Source: Azorinus chamasolen (taxonomy: Eukaryota > Mollusca > Bivalvia > Cardiida > Solecurtidae). Taken from it: 64,000 nucleotides of DNA. Both the position numbers and the translations under genes were made by a program. The stretch lies in NCBI GenBank assembly GCA_963576725.1, contig OY755242.1, positions 3,966,093 to 4,030,092 of the forward strand, given 5' to 3'. Of this stretch, positions 1 to 10,395 are shown piece by piece (position 1 is the first letter of the stretch; each line of letters begins with the position of its first letter). Below the pieces are notes generated by a model. It was not told the origin of the DNA and did not search any database. It saw nothing but the letters and a program-made list of their open reading frames with translations.

Positions 1-118
1 GTGGAGTAGTCATTTGGGGTACGACAGAAAATAGTTTACACTAAATGTGTTCACTGTTACTTTATTTAAGTTCAATATTAAAATGGTTTACATTAAATGT
101 GTTCAGTGTTATTTAAAT

Positions 119-285
119 TCTGAAAGGGGGTGATCCCCGAGAGCAAAAATTGCAACACAAAAAGAGAAAATTGCAGACTCGGTTTTATTGAGTCTGTTCA
201 TGAACAGTAATTGAAAGTGCAACACTGCTCACGCCCCCTAGCACCGGCTTAAGCGGTATTCAGTTCAATCAGATTTTGCCAAGTA
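119..285 (+). repeat. Interspersed repeat family F, copy 1
   Basis: Short dispersed repeat. It begins near a GGTGATCC box, contains the stretch AAAAAGAGAAAATTGCAGA, then an internal inverted pair (GACTCGGTTTTATTGAGTC) and a TTCATGAACAG palindrome, and ends near GGCTTAAGCGGTATTCA. Further copies or fragments lie at 6683-6784 (-), 13351-13420 (-), 23246-23335, 31765-31985, 32092-32265 and 32268-32325 (-). No tRNA promoter boxes are visible, so I do not call it a SINE. It may be a hairpin-bearing non-autonomous element. Confidence 0.6.
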
Positions 286-659
286 TTAGGGATGTAAATG
301 TTTGTTTGTTCACAGGGTTGTACTACTTGTAGTATTAATGAAATGTCAAGTATTAGGGACACAGATGGGCAATCAATTTAAAATGTGTCTTGTAATATTA
401 ACTGTGGAGAGCGGAATGTACTATATGCAATTAAATGCATTAAATTCGATAGGAGGATAATGCGTAAATGGATGACGTCATTTGATGACGTTATGACATT
501 TTAAATAACAACCCAATGCCACCATGATAGTGTTCTCCTTGATTTTATGGCTGAATGCATGTAACAAACATGTGACGTGCATTTAGACATGATAATCTTT
601 GAACACGGCCCTTTAGTGGTCGAAATATCAGATCAGAGCAACTCAAGTATTTATGTATT

Positions 660-2050
660 ATATTAAGTCCCTATTTTGAATTTTATCTTCATTGGGGATT
701 TGTTAAAAACAAATATTTTATAATTATAGTAATAAGATGGTATTTATATACCTATTGCACTCTATACAACGTTGCATAATGTAATCATCGGAAACCAATA
801 TAAAATTTGCATTTCTTATCAGACACAATCGTTCTTAAAATAAATATAGTATTGGACAACAATGAGTAAGATTATTAGGTATCTAGGGGAAATTATATTG
901 TCTTTTGAATTTCATATGCTTTGCCTATTTAATATAGTCTGTCATTTGCATATATATAATCGGACAGAGTTATTAAAGAAATAGCTTATAACCATTATTA
1001 AAAAGGTTGATTTAGTATAACATATACAACGGTAATGCATTTGATTGTCATGTAGAATTAATTTATAATTAAGGTCTGTAATCACTGCACCTTATCTGAC
1101 ACACCAGATGGAGCTCAGCAAAGCATAATTAATGTTTGAATGATATTTTCACAATTATGCATATAAAAGCTGGAAACATGGTTCATGTTATGAGCAAATT
1201 ACCATTGCATAAATGACTGAATATTAATGTTGGCCTTTGTATTCAAAGTATGCTAACTCGTCCATTAGGACGTATCGTTTGTGTCCCCGTATTTCATGCA
1301 GAGACATATAGTGTTGCACCTACACACCTTTTACATGCTTATTGTACAAACCGTTTGTACTCAATCCCCCCCCTTGTTTTAAACGTTCACATATTTATCA
1401 ACGTTGGTGTGGAAATATGCATAAAAATCTAGCTATGAAATAAAAACAATTCTAGCTGTGATCATGTTTTACAGACTTTTTAATGTTTTGCTTGGTAAGT
1501 TGTAATACAACATACTGTATGAACAGCTACTTGATAGGTTTTATAAGGATGATCAAAATGCTTGTGTAGCTGTGCATAAAACAAGGAATTGTAACTGTGG
1601 TAATTTGTTTGAACGGGTTGTGACGCTTTATTCTCACAAGACAGAGTTACACACCCAGGCTAACTGAAACTGCGAACTGGAGACACCAATGTCATATGCA
1701 CAAGCTTCTAGTTTTAAACTGCATCGCAGCCCTTAATACATTTGGAAAACCCTTAGTGTGTAACGTTTGTCTGTGCAGCTGGAAGAAAGTGTTCATAGTA
1801 CCATAGTTACCATGGTTCGAGCATCAAATGTCTGGATACTTTTAATAAAACTGATACATGCCTTTCATCTTAAGCTTTAAAGATTGTGATGATTCAGTGA
1901 GTTTTGTAAAGAGCAAATATAATACAAAACAGGTTGTTGGTCTTATAAAACTCATTTTAAAGGTCACATATAATAAGGATGTATATACTGAACGTAGAAC
2001 ATGTAAATGTAGGTGTAAATATCATAGTGACAGGGTGGCCATTTGAGAAA
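660..2050 (+). repeat. Segmental duplication block 1, copy 1 (upstream of C1q gene 1)
   Basis: Collinear by eye with 29090-30900. Examples are the shared TTTGCATATATATAATCGGA at 947 and 29754, and the shared GTAAATGTAGGTGTAAAT at about 2001 and 30840. The block precedes C1q gene 1 as its partner precedes C1q gene 2, so it is part of the same duplication and may contain the unidentified promoter or 5' exons. Small open frames inside it do not match the other copy at the protein level. I therefore call no exon here. Confidence 0.7.
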
Positions 2051-2104
2051 AGAATTATTGTCGTAGTTACGCTTCAATATCTTAAAAGTACAAAATTGTA
2101 CTTT

Positions 2105-2345
2105 CATACTTAAGTTCATATTACCCACAGTCGCCCAAACAGCACTGTGACAAAAATAACAGACAGTCTACACATCTATCGAGCGACCAAAAGAGACACA
2201 CAAAGACAATGCATAACAAACAAAATTTAGGGGGAGGATGGAAGAAACTCCTTGGAACGGTCTCTGACAAGTGTCACATTGGGGGCATAAAATGGTTTTG
2301 GGCAGCCCAAATTTAAGCTTATTCTATTCCTAAAGGACAAACGGG
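2105..2345 (-). repeat. Interspersed repeat R1, copy a (reverse)
   Basis: Member of a roughly 300 bp dispersed family. It is marked by a GACCGTTCCAAGG-type box, a preceding AAACCGGTTTAA-like stretch and a T/G-rich 3' half (GTCTTGTGTTTTTG-like). Other copies: 4048-4345 (+), 4580-4842 (-), 19575-19945 (+), 19985-20090 (-) and 28560-28860 (+). It may be a SINE or a non-autonomous DNA element; no terminal structure decides this. Confidence 0.55.
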
Positions 2346-2900
2346 GTAGATAAACTTATTTCCAGTTTGATTGTGCGTGACCCAAGGTCTATACGTGATG
2401 AAGAGAAGCTAGATTGCTGGGTCTTCTACCAAACTCGCTTTTGCATTGTCGAATACACTAAGTCGAGTGGTAGTAGTATTGTACTGCCAGTTACGGAAGA
2501 CTGAATTTTAATACACTTGGACCTGTATCTGAAACAAATGTTTTAATTTCTTGCTCAGATATTGATGGCAAGAACCCTCCTAAATAGAGAGAATATATCT
2601 TGATCTGACTTACGGGGACTTGTCATAATGGTTTCAAGATCTCCGTTTGAGATCGAAGCCCGGTGAAATTTATTTTCAGGCTTATTCTTCCTCATAAGTG
2701 TCTCTGTAATGAAACATTTCACCGAATTCGATGTGGCAAGTTTGACCGATAAACGATCACCGTAGCGTGTTTACCCTACGTTTTACTGCACACTTCGCAT
2801 CAAAAGGAAAGTCGTGACTTGCTTTCACCGATTCGAAAAGACGACACTTTATGCAATCTAGTTATATTTCATCAGAGTGATAATCCGACAGGACTTATTA
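2346..2900. other. Unassigned intergenic sequence
   Basis: No credible coding frame, known repeat motif or RNA structure was recognised. The composition is slightly less AT-rich than the surroundings. Confidence 0.4.
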
Positions 2901-3022
2901 GTTACGTAGTCAAGTAGTAACCTGGTACGAGATGATACCTGGTTAGTAAATGTTATAATCCGCGTACTAACCAGGTATCATCCCGTACCCGGTCACTACC
3001 CGGTCACTACATGACTATGTAA
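2901..3022. repeat. Inverted repeat (stem-loop) of about 50 bp arms
   Basis: The left arm (2901-2948) ends in GATACCTGGTTAGTA and the right arm (2965-3022) begins TACTAACCAGGTATC, separated by about 16 bases. The match continues outward as GTTACGTAGTC against GACTATGTAAC. The right arm carries an extra tandem copy of CCCGGTCACTA, so one arm has been lengthened after formation. It may be a MITE core or a snap-back duplication. Confidence 0.8.
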
Positions 3023-4047
3023 CGAATTTACCCCACCGATGCCCAGTCTATTTTCTATCAGTGCTCATACGTGTTGCTTCTTTTTCTAAGTCTCGTCCGC
3101 GTCCAAGGAAGCCAAGCGTTTCGCCATATTTGTAAACAAACTAACAATAACTCTTACTGTAACTGCACCGTGTCAATTCGGCCTGACATCGATTCAGCAC
3201 AGTCCAATTGAGCTAACCAAAGTTATAACGGAAATCAAATCTAATACAAAAATCCGCTATGTATTTAACTTTTAAATGAAATTTAATTTACTAAGTAACC
3301 ATTTGCTGACAAAAACACCGTGCAGCCATTACCTGAAATTAGGGTTCTACGCTGGCAGAGGAAGAAACCAAGCTACTGACTGTGTATTGGATTTCTACTG
3401 ACTGTATAGTGCATTTCTAGTGATCGTGTATTACTCTTCGATCACATAATATAATTCAACCAATCAAACACATGGAATTCACCAAAACTTATCAGAAGTG
3501 GGGTAATGGTTGATACATATATCTGCTTGTAACCGCCAGACTATATGTAGCATACATCTAGATGAGTAGTATCCACCATATCGTCAGCCGTAATCAAAGT
3601 ACTGGAATGATTTTTGTGGTCGATATAGTCCGGGACATTTGTATTTTACCGGGTTGCAGATATATTTGCGGGACAGAAGACGTTGAACAAACAGACACAT
3701 TTTGAGAGGTTTGCAATGTCCGTTTATCACTGCTGACCGGCATCTTCACCTTCGTGATTCCATTTAAGCACACTGGCTCGTGTTCACAATAAGAAAGTTC
3801 ACGCACTACACTGTCAGCCATTGAACCATTAATTCTAATTGTTGACATTTGTTGGAATGTTAGTAGATAATCATATGACTTGTTTGTTCTATATATGATT
3901 TATATATGGACAACAATAATGTTATGGTGCTAGACCTATTTACCTTCCTAACCTTCTCACATGTCCATAGATATATCAAGGTCACATATAATCCAGTCAT
4001 GGCATCATTAATGGTCAGTACCATGGATTAGTCGGAGAGGGAATACG
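3023..4047. other. Unassigned intergenic sequence
   Basis: No supported gene. Open frames here (for example 3594-3848 on the reverse strand) have no recognisable domain and are of chance length for this composition. Confidence 0.4.
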
Positions 4048-4345
4048 TTTATTTACACTGTTTGTCTTTTAGGGTGGGGATGGAATAAGTGTGTGTGAGG
4101 TTGGGCGCCCATAAACCGGTTTAACCCCCCAGTGACTTTTGTCACTGACCGTTCCAAGGCGGTGCATCCATCTTCCCCCTATTGTGTGTTTGTTTTGTCT
4201 TCTTTGTGCGTCTCATGTTGTTTTTATAGTTATGTACATTTGCTGTTTCCTTGTGTTGCTGTTCGGGCGACTATTTGTTCTGTATGTGGTGTTTCCTGCA
4301 TGACTCATTTTTGTACTTTTAGAACTCCATCTCACAATCCGCCAG
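4048..4345 (+). repeat. Interspersed repeat R1, copy b
   Basis: Forward R1 copy with CACTGACCGTTCCAAGGCGG at about 4143 and a T/G-rich tail. It pairs as an inverted repeat with copy c at 4580-4842. A 127-codon open frame that crosses it is a by-product of the repeat. Confidence 0.65.
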
Positions 4346-4579
4346 GTTCCAAGGCGCTTATTGTACAACATATACGATATAAAGGCATAAAAAGCGCCAA
4401 AACAGAGAATTACAGTCAAACATGGGAATCAATATGCTTTTCACAAAAACATACAAGTTCACGTCCAGGAATCACTCAGCGTATTAGAATTCACAGACAT
4501 TATATCAGTAAATAAGTGTTCTTCCTTTTACGGCCACTTCCATGAAATTTATCACCAAAAGATAGTTCGTTTCCAATAA

Positions 4580-4842
4580 CTTACAAAACATCTTTGTCGA
4601 ACGACAAGATAATCCGCGCATGTCCGAACAGCATTATGACAAAAAGAACAGTCAATGCACATACCTTTCGAACGCACATAATGAGACGCACACAGACCTA
4701 ACAAATAACATTTAGGGGGAAGATGGAAGTACCACCTTTGAACGGGCTCTGACAAGTGTCACTGGGGGGTTAAAATAGGTTAGTGGCACCTAAAATCACA
4801 CGTATTCTATTCCCACCCTAACGGACAAACAGTGTAAATTGT
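4580..4842 (-). repeat. Interspersed repeat R1, copy c (reverse)
   Basis: Reverse R1 copy whose complement matches copies b and d. It lies about 240 bp from copy b in opposite orientation, so the two could fold into a long imperfect hairpin. Confidence 0.65.
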
Positions 4843-5389
4843 AGAGAATAATAAAGAGTACTGTAAGGACCCGACGTCATCCTTTCGTTTCCGAATTTCA
4901 GAGGGCGTCTTCGTAGAATACTATGACTTTCCTGTCGGCGTAGTGTGATTGCCAATTGTAAAAGGGTTGGTAACCAGACAAGCCTATTGCAAACGACATC
5001 CAAATTATTACCATTGGTCAATATGTATATCATTAACACCTCTAGGGAACCATGCCATAATTTTTATAAAAAAAAACAACCTTTGTTTAGACGTTATGCA
5101 ATAACTTAAGCTTTATGACCCCCTATGACCCCCTAACAGTCCCCCCCCCCCATCCCCATCTACCTTTAGTTTGATGTTAGACTATCAAAGCAATATATCG
5201 AAAAACAGTGACACGGAATTCTCACTGCGACAATGTTGTTTTTGATATACTGAAGGTCGCAAAATATTTCTAGAATCTGTGTAGACCAGTCATCAACTAA
5301 TACATAGTAGAAGAGGTTTTATCAATGTACATAATGAAACATCATGTTTTGTCTAAAGGTATACTTAGAGCACAATTTGGGGCAGTTTT
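4843..5389. other. Unassigned intergenic sequence
   Basis: No gene recognised. A C-tract near 5141 and short low-complexity runs are present. Confidence 0.4.
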
Positions 5390-5940
5390 TAACTAGATAT
5401 TAAACGTTCGAACTTGCTCGCAAAGGAACTATTTACCCTCTTACAACTGCCAAGCGATATTTGATACACCAAAGAAGGCAGTCCTACATAGATATGATTT
5501 AGAGTAAAGGTAGCTGCTGCAGTGTATATTATCAAATGCTTATTTTATCCAATGGTTCAATATATACGACAAAATTTCAGTGAAAGAAACACTTAAGTTT
5601 GTGCAAAACATGTTATATTAATATACCTTGTTAAAAGCTTCATTTGGATATGTAAGTTAGTATAAATCTTATCCACGTATGTACATGTATACTCTAAATG
5701 GTGATATAGAGACACGCTCGGTTTGACGATAACCGCACGCAAGCACGCACACACACATGCACAAACACACACCCCACACATACAGTGGAAACATTTCATC
5801 AATGTAACTTGCTTTTCATATATTCCTGATATGGATCCTTACATTCCTATTGTGAATGACTTACATTCAATTTCAATTTTATCTGTTGCAGTGATTTTAG
5901 TAGTGTTTTATAAGTTAAAAGTTTGAAGTGGTTGCGCGTA
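5390..5940 (+). repeat. Segmental duplication block 2, copy 1
   Basis: Matches 33890-34400. The two blocks share TTACAACTGCCAAGCGATAT (5440 and 33969) and the downstream AAAAGTTTGAAG(T/C)GGTTGC stretch. A CA-rich microsatellite at about 5739-5780 is present only in this copy. The block places this region inside the duplicated C1q locus. Confidence 0.75.
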
Positions 5941-6231
5941 GCTTCTAAGAGTAGGGATCTTCATTTCATAATGCCGTCCGTTACCTTGACATTGCACTGA
6001 AATGAAATGTCTACAAATAATCGAAAACATTGCACTGTATCTATATATAATGCTGACGCAACTAGAACTGTAAGCCAAAGGCTAACGAATACCCCCACCT
6101 GTCTGCTTGTCAGAACACCTATCATCAATCTGAACATATGTACATACAGAAACGTGAAGAGATTTATAAACAATACATGCCCTAACCTAATTTATGTAAT
6201 GAAAATGAAGAATAATTCAGAGAAATAAGAC

Positions 6232-7100
6232 CCTTTCATGAGGTTTTTGTCAAATCCAAAGTTCTAAAGCTAGGTACCTTTTCAGAAAAAAACATTAAGT
6301 TCAAGGACCATAACTCTGACAAAAATTATTCAACCAGACCGATATTTGAACTTAAGCTGTACCTCATCTAGATTTATTTTTATGTAAAATATGAAGTTAA
6401 TGTCTGCAACCACTTCCAAAGAAAGACCGGAAAACTGAAAACTTGACAAAAAAAAGTTCAAGGGCCATAACTCTGGTAAAAATTATTCAACCAAACTGAG
6501 ATTGGGAATAAGCTGTAAATCATCTAGAGTTAGCTTTATGCCAAATGTAAAGTTAATATCTGCAACCATTTCCAAAACAAGTCTGGAAAATCCCAAATTT
6601 GAAGAAAAAAGATAAAATTCAAGGGCAATAACTCTGGAAATAATTATTCAACCGGACTGAGATTGTAACAAAAGCTGTAACTTCAATTACTGCTCATGAA
6701 CAGACTCAATAAAAACCGAGTCTGCAATTTTCTCTTTTTGTGTTGCAATTTTTGCTTTCGGGGGATCACCACCCTTCAGAAATTATACAGATTTAGCTTT
6801 GTGCTAAATATATAGCTGATATCTCGAGTCATTTCCAGAAAAAGTCCAGAAAACCGGAAAACATTGGTAGGGGACTAAAAAGGGGAGATAACTCATGAAG
6901 TAGTGGTCCGATCATAACGGAAATATGCGGTGCACAGGTTTATATGGTCATATGGATATATATGAACTTTCAACAAAATTGAAGCAAAACTGTAGAAAAA
7001 TTGTGTCCACGGACGGACAGACGGACGGACGAACAGACGGACAACCTGATTCCAGTATACCCCTAAAACTTCGTTGTGGGGGGTGTAATAACTTTGCATG
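6232..7100 (+). mobile_element. Pearl-like element 1
   Basis: About four diverged tandem units of roughly 170 bp (repeated CAATAACTCTGG/CCATAACTCTG and ATTATTCAACC boxes) lead into an ACGG-type microsatellite at about 7010-7041. A C-run/G-run hairpin follows (TATACCCC at about 7056 pairing with the G-run ending near 7085). This order of tandem core, ACGG microsatellite and terminal hairpin is the layout described for pearl elements of bivalves. A reverse copy of repeat F interrupts it at 6683-6784. Confidence 0.7.
6683..6784 (-). repeat. Repeat F, copy 2, inserted in pearl-like element 1
   Basis: Reverse complement of the first part of the copy at 119-285, from the TTCATGAACAG palindrome to GGTGATCC. 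It interrupts a tandem unit of the pearl-like element, so it arrived after that element. Confidence 0.7.
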
Positions 7101-7140
7101 AGATACATTTATAAAGGGTATTTTTCAGTAGAATCTTTTT

Positions 7141-7366
7141 ATGTTAATCACACATTGACTAAACGTGTATCGGTTAGAGCAGATGGCTGCTTAATATAGA
7201 ACGAAATGTAGTAATGCAGAAAACTTAATTTTACTTTCTGTAATAAGCTTCCAGCTATTCTAATACCCAGAACTAAACCTCTTTTCTATAGTTTTTGTAG
7301 ATTGGATTGACTGTGTATGAAATATTACTTACAAGCATTAACCAATAACGTAGTTTCCATTTTCAG
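7141..7366 (+). repeat. Segmental duplication block 3, copy 1, with empty E site
   Basis: Intronic or upstream flank of C1q gene 1. It holds the unfilled site GGCTGCTTAATATAGAACG (TTAA at 7191-7194). The paralogue at 34537 carries a family E element at the same place. The block ends in a polypyrimidine tract and CAG acceptor at 7364-7366. Confidence 0.75.
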
Positions 7367-7890
7367 AGCTAGAGAGGCGGACTGCTTTCCGTGCCATGAA
7401 TATTGTTCCTGATGTTCGTGCCGGCTACACCGTCAAATTCAGAAACATCGTGATGAATGTTGGCGGACGGTATAACTCCACCACGGGGCTGTTCACTGCT
7501 GCTATCAATGGAACCTATCTCTTTTCTGTCACTATATGCGTTATTGGTACAAGGTGGTTCAAAGTACACATCGAAGCGGACGATATGATCATCGCTACAT
7601 TACCCGCAATCTACCAACATGCAACTTGTCATTCAACGACCGGCCTTGTTGGCATGGCTGTTGGACAGATCGCCAAAGTGAAATGCAATTACTACACCGC
7701 GGGTGCCTTATACCAGGACAAAACTAGAATACCAAGCTTCTCGGGGGTGCTCTTATACCCAGACCAGGAAACATATCTGAATTACACCCTACCCACCTCT
7801 GTGGGACACGTTGACAAGTACCATCCTCTATTGCTTACTGCACTACTGTGTGCTTATACCTTGCTTGTAATAAATAAAAACATCCCATAA
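7367..7890 (+). CDS. C1q-domain-containing protein 1, terminal coding exon
   Basis: Encodes a globular C1q (TNF-like jelly-roll) domain, a fold bivalves use in secreted lectin-like defence proteins. The exon starts after a clear acceptor (TTTCCATTTTCAG ending at 7366) with two bases of a split codon, then reads LERRTAFRAMNIVPDV. The start codon at 7396 is therefore internal, and signal and stalk exons must lie upstream. Family landmarks seen: AFRA at the start, VGGRYNSTTGLFTAAING, GTYLFSV, and the last strand FSGVLLYPD. After the domain come NYT (possible N-glycosylation) and a 15-residue hydrophobic tail (LLLTALLCAYTLLVI) before the stop. That tail is not usual in the family and could be a GPI signal or membrane segment. 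ATTAAA at about 7957 is a candidate poly(A) signal. Open and conserved with gene 2 (about 60% identical by eye). Confidence 0.85.
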
Positions 7891-8149
7891 AGGGAATTTG
7901 ATAATGTATGCACATATTTAACTCTGCCTCCAATGTTCCGGCTCCATTTTGTCTGTATTAAAGAATTAAACGAACAAGAAATTTACGTATTCAAAGTAAC
8001 AGTAAGAGCTAAATATTCATTGCTTTCAATCGTTACCAAGAGATTGATGTTTTATATCTACTACTCAGGGAGCCAGTAGTGCCTACCGTGCACCCCCCCC
8101 CCCCCTAGACTTTTTTTTCATGGGCACCAAAATGTTCAGAAAAGTGTCC

Positions 8150-8990
8150 TGAATCAGAATCGCGAATGTACTCAAACTTAAATTATTTTAGGCTATGTGT
8201 ATTTTAACCGTTTCCATGGCAACCCCCAGTTTTCGTAATGATGACCCATACCTACAAATTCGCCCATATCACAGCCAGTTTTTGTCCTAATACCATAAAA
8301 CTGGTACCAAATGGAAGATAAGACATTGTGCTATTATTTCTAACTGTGTTTTTAAATTACCTTATTTGCATACTCATGAATATTAATGTGAACATTAAAA
8401 ATAGTAAAAAAAAGTATAGAAATAATGTAAACCTTTCATTTTTTTATCCTACAAATATCAGAAAATAGCTTCAAATGCAGTTTAACATGATGACGAAACC
8501 CCCGGGAAAGAAAATATCCAATTTGAGGGCCATAGCATTAATTTTAAGCACCATTTTCACCGTCTCCATGGCAACACCCTAGTTTTCGTAATGATGGTAC
8601 ATACCTGCAACATACAAAGATATTGCGGCCTATTTTGGCGATAATTATAAATGATATAAACATATACCCTGTAGGTGATGTATGAATCTTCATGTTTGGT
8701 TCACTTTATGGAAATCACCTTATTTGCATCCTCATGGATATCATTTAGTGATAAGAAAACAAAGAGAAACAATATTGAAAATAACATGTTTCGCAGTATG
8801 CCGAGCACAACATTACACCATGCTCCAAGTATAGCTTGCAATAATAAATGTACCTTTTGATGATGAATAAATCATTTTTATGTCTAAAACTGATACCAAA
8901 ATGACCATGCACTGCTTCCATGGTAACTGTTGTAAGCCAAGTACTTATGATACCCCAACCAATCTTCTGTTATTGTTTTTAAAGAGTCAG
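8150..8990 (-). mobile_element. Foldback-like element, left inverted arm
   Basis: Contains two subunits that are reverse complements of those in the right arm: ACCTTATTTGCATACTCATG at about 8361 and a diverged partner at about 8716. It also has CCATGGCAACACCCTAG near 8566 and a ACAGCCAGTTTTTGTCC stretch near 8271. The outermost bases match 11988-12050 in inverse orientation. Two sub-repeats here against about five on the right make the arms unequal, as is common in foldback elements. Confidence 0.7.
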
Positions 8991-9054
8991 TGATTTTAAA
9001 GCCAATAAAGCCTGTGTTGAATTCAGGGTTTCAAGACTGTTTCGACTTTTGATA

Positions 9055-9270
9055 TACCATCATCTGTCGAGAACTGGTAATCCTGTGATGTGTTTTAAGA
9101 ACCTTTGATTTGTCTGTCTTGCTAAGCCATCATCAGCCGTACCAATACCGAAGGGAACTGGTATCAGCAGATTCTGCATCAGCTCACCTATATCAACCTG
9201 CATATTGGGTCTTTGTGAACCACTAATAATTGTTACAATTCCTTGATTCCTTACGATTAGAAGCTGCAAG
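9055..9270 (-). pseudogene. Transposon-associated gene, N-terminal part, inverted
   Basis: The reverse strand reads through SQRPNMQVDIGELM, then LIPVPFGIGTADDGLA and FLKHIT. I recognise this as part of an uncharacterised, repeat-borne protein family common in cnidarian, mollusc and fish genomes (the one with a later GCDxTSAFxGKG motif). The downstream part of the same protein lies on the opposite strand at 9377. An inverted pair flanks this piece: GTGTTGAATTCAGGG at about 9014, and its complement at about 9360. An inversion within the element best explains the split orientation. The family assignment is from memory of the motifs, and the function is not established. Confidence 0.55.
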
Positions 9271-9376
9271 GCAGAAATGTTTTTTCACATCTATGACGGT
9301 GAGCCTAACCAGTTCTCGCCAGATTATGGTATATCAACAGTGAGAAACAGTCTTGATGCCCTGAATTCAACACAGG

Positions 9377-10010
9377 AAGATCGTTATTTACACCAAGCAT
9401 GCAAAAGAACAAGGCTACAAAACTGTTCATCTTCGAACTCCAGACAGTGATATATTCTTCATTCTTCTGTATTACCTTAACTGGTTTGAAGGTGTTACTG
9501 TCTTGTTTGATACTGGCTCAGACAATCATCAAAAAATAAATAATAAACATGTCAGAAGTTGCCCAAGCATACACAGAAGATTACCGATCAGCACTTCTGG
9601 CTCTCCATTTGTATTGTGGCTGTGATTCTACAAGTGCATTCAATGGATGAGAACACTTGACACCCACTAAGACCATTGAAAAGAAGCCACTGTTTATAAA
9701 ATCATTAGCAGGTTTGGGCAACTCTTGGGATGTGTCTGGAGGTCTTGTGCAAGACTTGGATGAATTTACGTGTGCAATGTATGGCAACCTAAGATTTCAC
9801 ACTGTGAATGAATTGATATTGTTTAAGATTAAAGAGAAGTGTGAAGATAAGCTAACAGATGCACTTCACAATGCTGATATGGGAACATTACCCCCTCGTA
9901 GGGCCTGCTTAATACAGCACATCTGAAGAGTTATTTACCAGTTGATACTTTGGAAAAGATCTCTTTCCCGACTCAGACATTCCCCTTGTTTTAGAGAAGA
10001 ATGGTTGTCA
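9377..10010 (+). pseudogene. Transposon-associated gene, C-terminal part (decayed)
   Basis: Reads TKHAKEQGYKTVHLRTPDSD and VLFDTGSDNHQKINNK in one frame. After a frameshift near 9550 it reads EDYRSALLALH, then GCDSTSAFNG at 9618-9647, an in-frame TGA at 9648, LGNSWDV, FTCAMYG, LPPRRACLIQHI, another TGA at 9924, and YQLILWKRSL. The order and spacing match the uncharacterised GCDxTSAFxGKG transposon-borne family, whose first part (HAxxxGxxxVxxRxPDSD) looks like a PIN/FEN-like acidic nuclease segment. That last point is inference. At least two stops and one frameshift make it non-functional. It sits between the two inverted arms. Confidence 0.65.
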
Positions 10011-10179
10011 ACATGTAACTCTGACAGTCAATCAACAGATATGATTACATTATGGCCTATAATAAGGGTATGCTCCACAGACATTCAACAGCAACATTAT
10101 CATCTTGACCTAGCTCTTATCAGAGCATTACCTGAGAAGATCCAATATAAACTGTTCCATTTTAGCCTCTAATTAAGGT

Positions 10180-10395
10180 ACGCTCTGAGAGTCAGACCTT
10201 CAATGTATAAATTAGCTGATAAATACCCATGATGTCATTATTTCTAACATGAATATTCAGCTGGTAAAGGGTTAAGTGAGATATCATTCATCTATTTTTG
10301 TTGAGTCGGCATACTCAAAGAAGCTTTCTGTAAAGGTGTTTTAAAGCAGAGAGTGGGATAAACCCTTTACTAGATGTACATCTTTTAAGGTACAT
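10180..10395. other. Spacer between decayed gene and right arm of foldback-like element
   Basis: No coding or repeat signal recognised. It is assigned to the element only by position. Confidence 0.35.

Noticed and set aside
460..500. TGACGTCA CRE-like octamers here and at about 17909-17938
   Set aside because: Eight-base sites are expected by chance and no gene start could be linked to them.
1200..2050. Signal-peptide or stalk exons of C1q gene 1
   Set aside because: Searched by comparing with 30000-30900; no frame with conserved coding pattern and consensus splice sites on both sides was found.
3594..3848. 84-codon reverse frame
   Set aside because: No domain, no conservation and chance length.
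4132..4515. 127-codon forward frame with cysteine-rich hydrophobic text
   Set aside because: It crosses repeat R1, whose other copies do not keep the frame.
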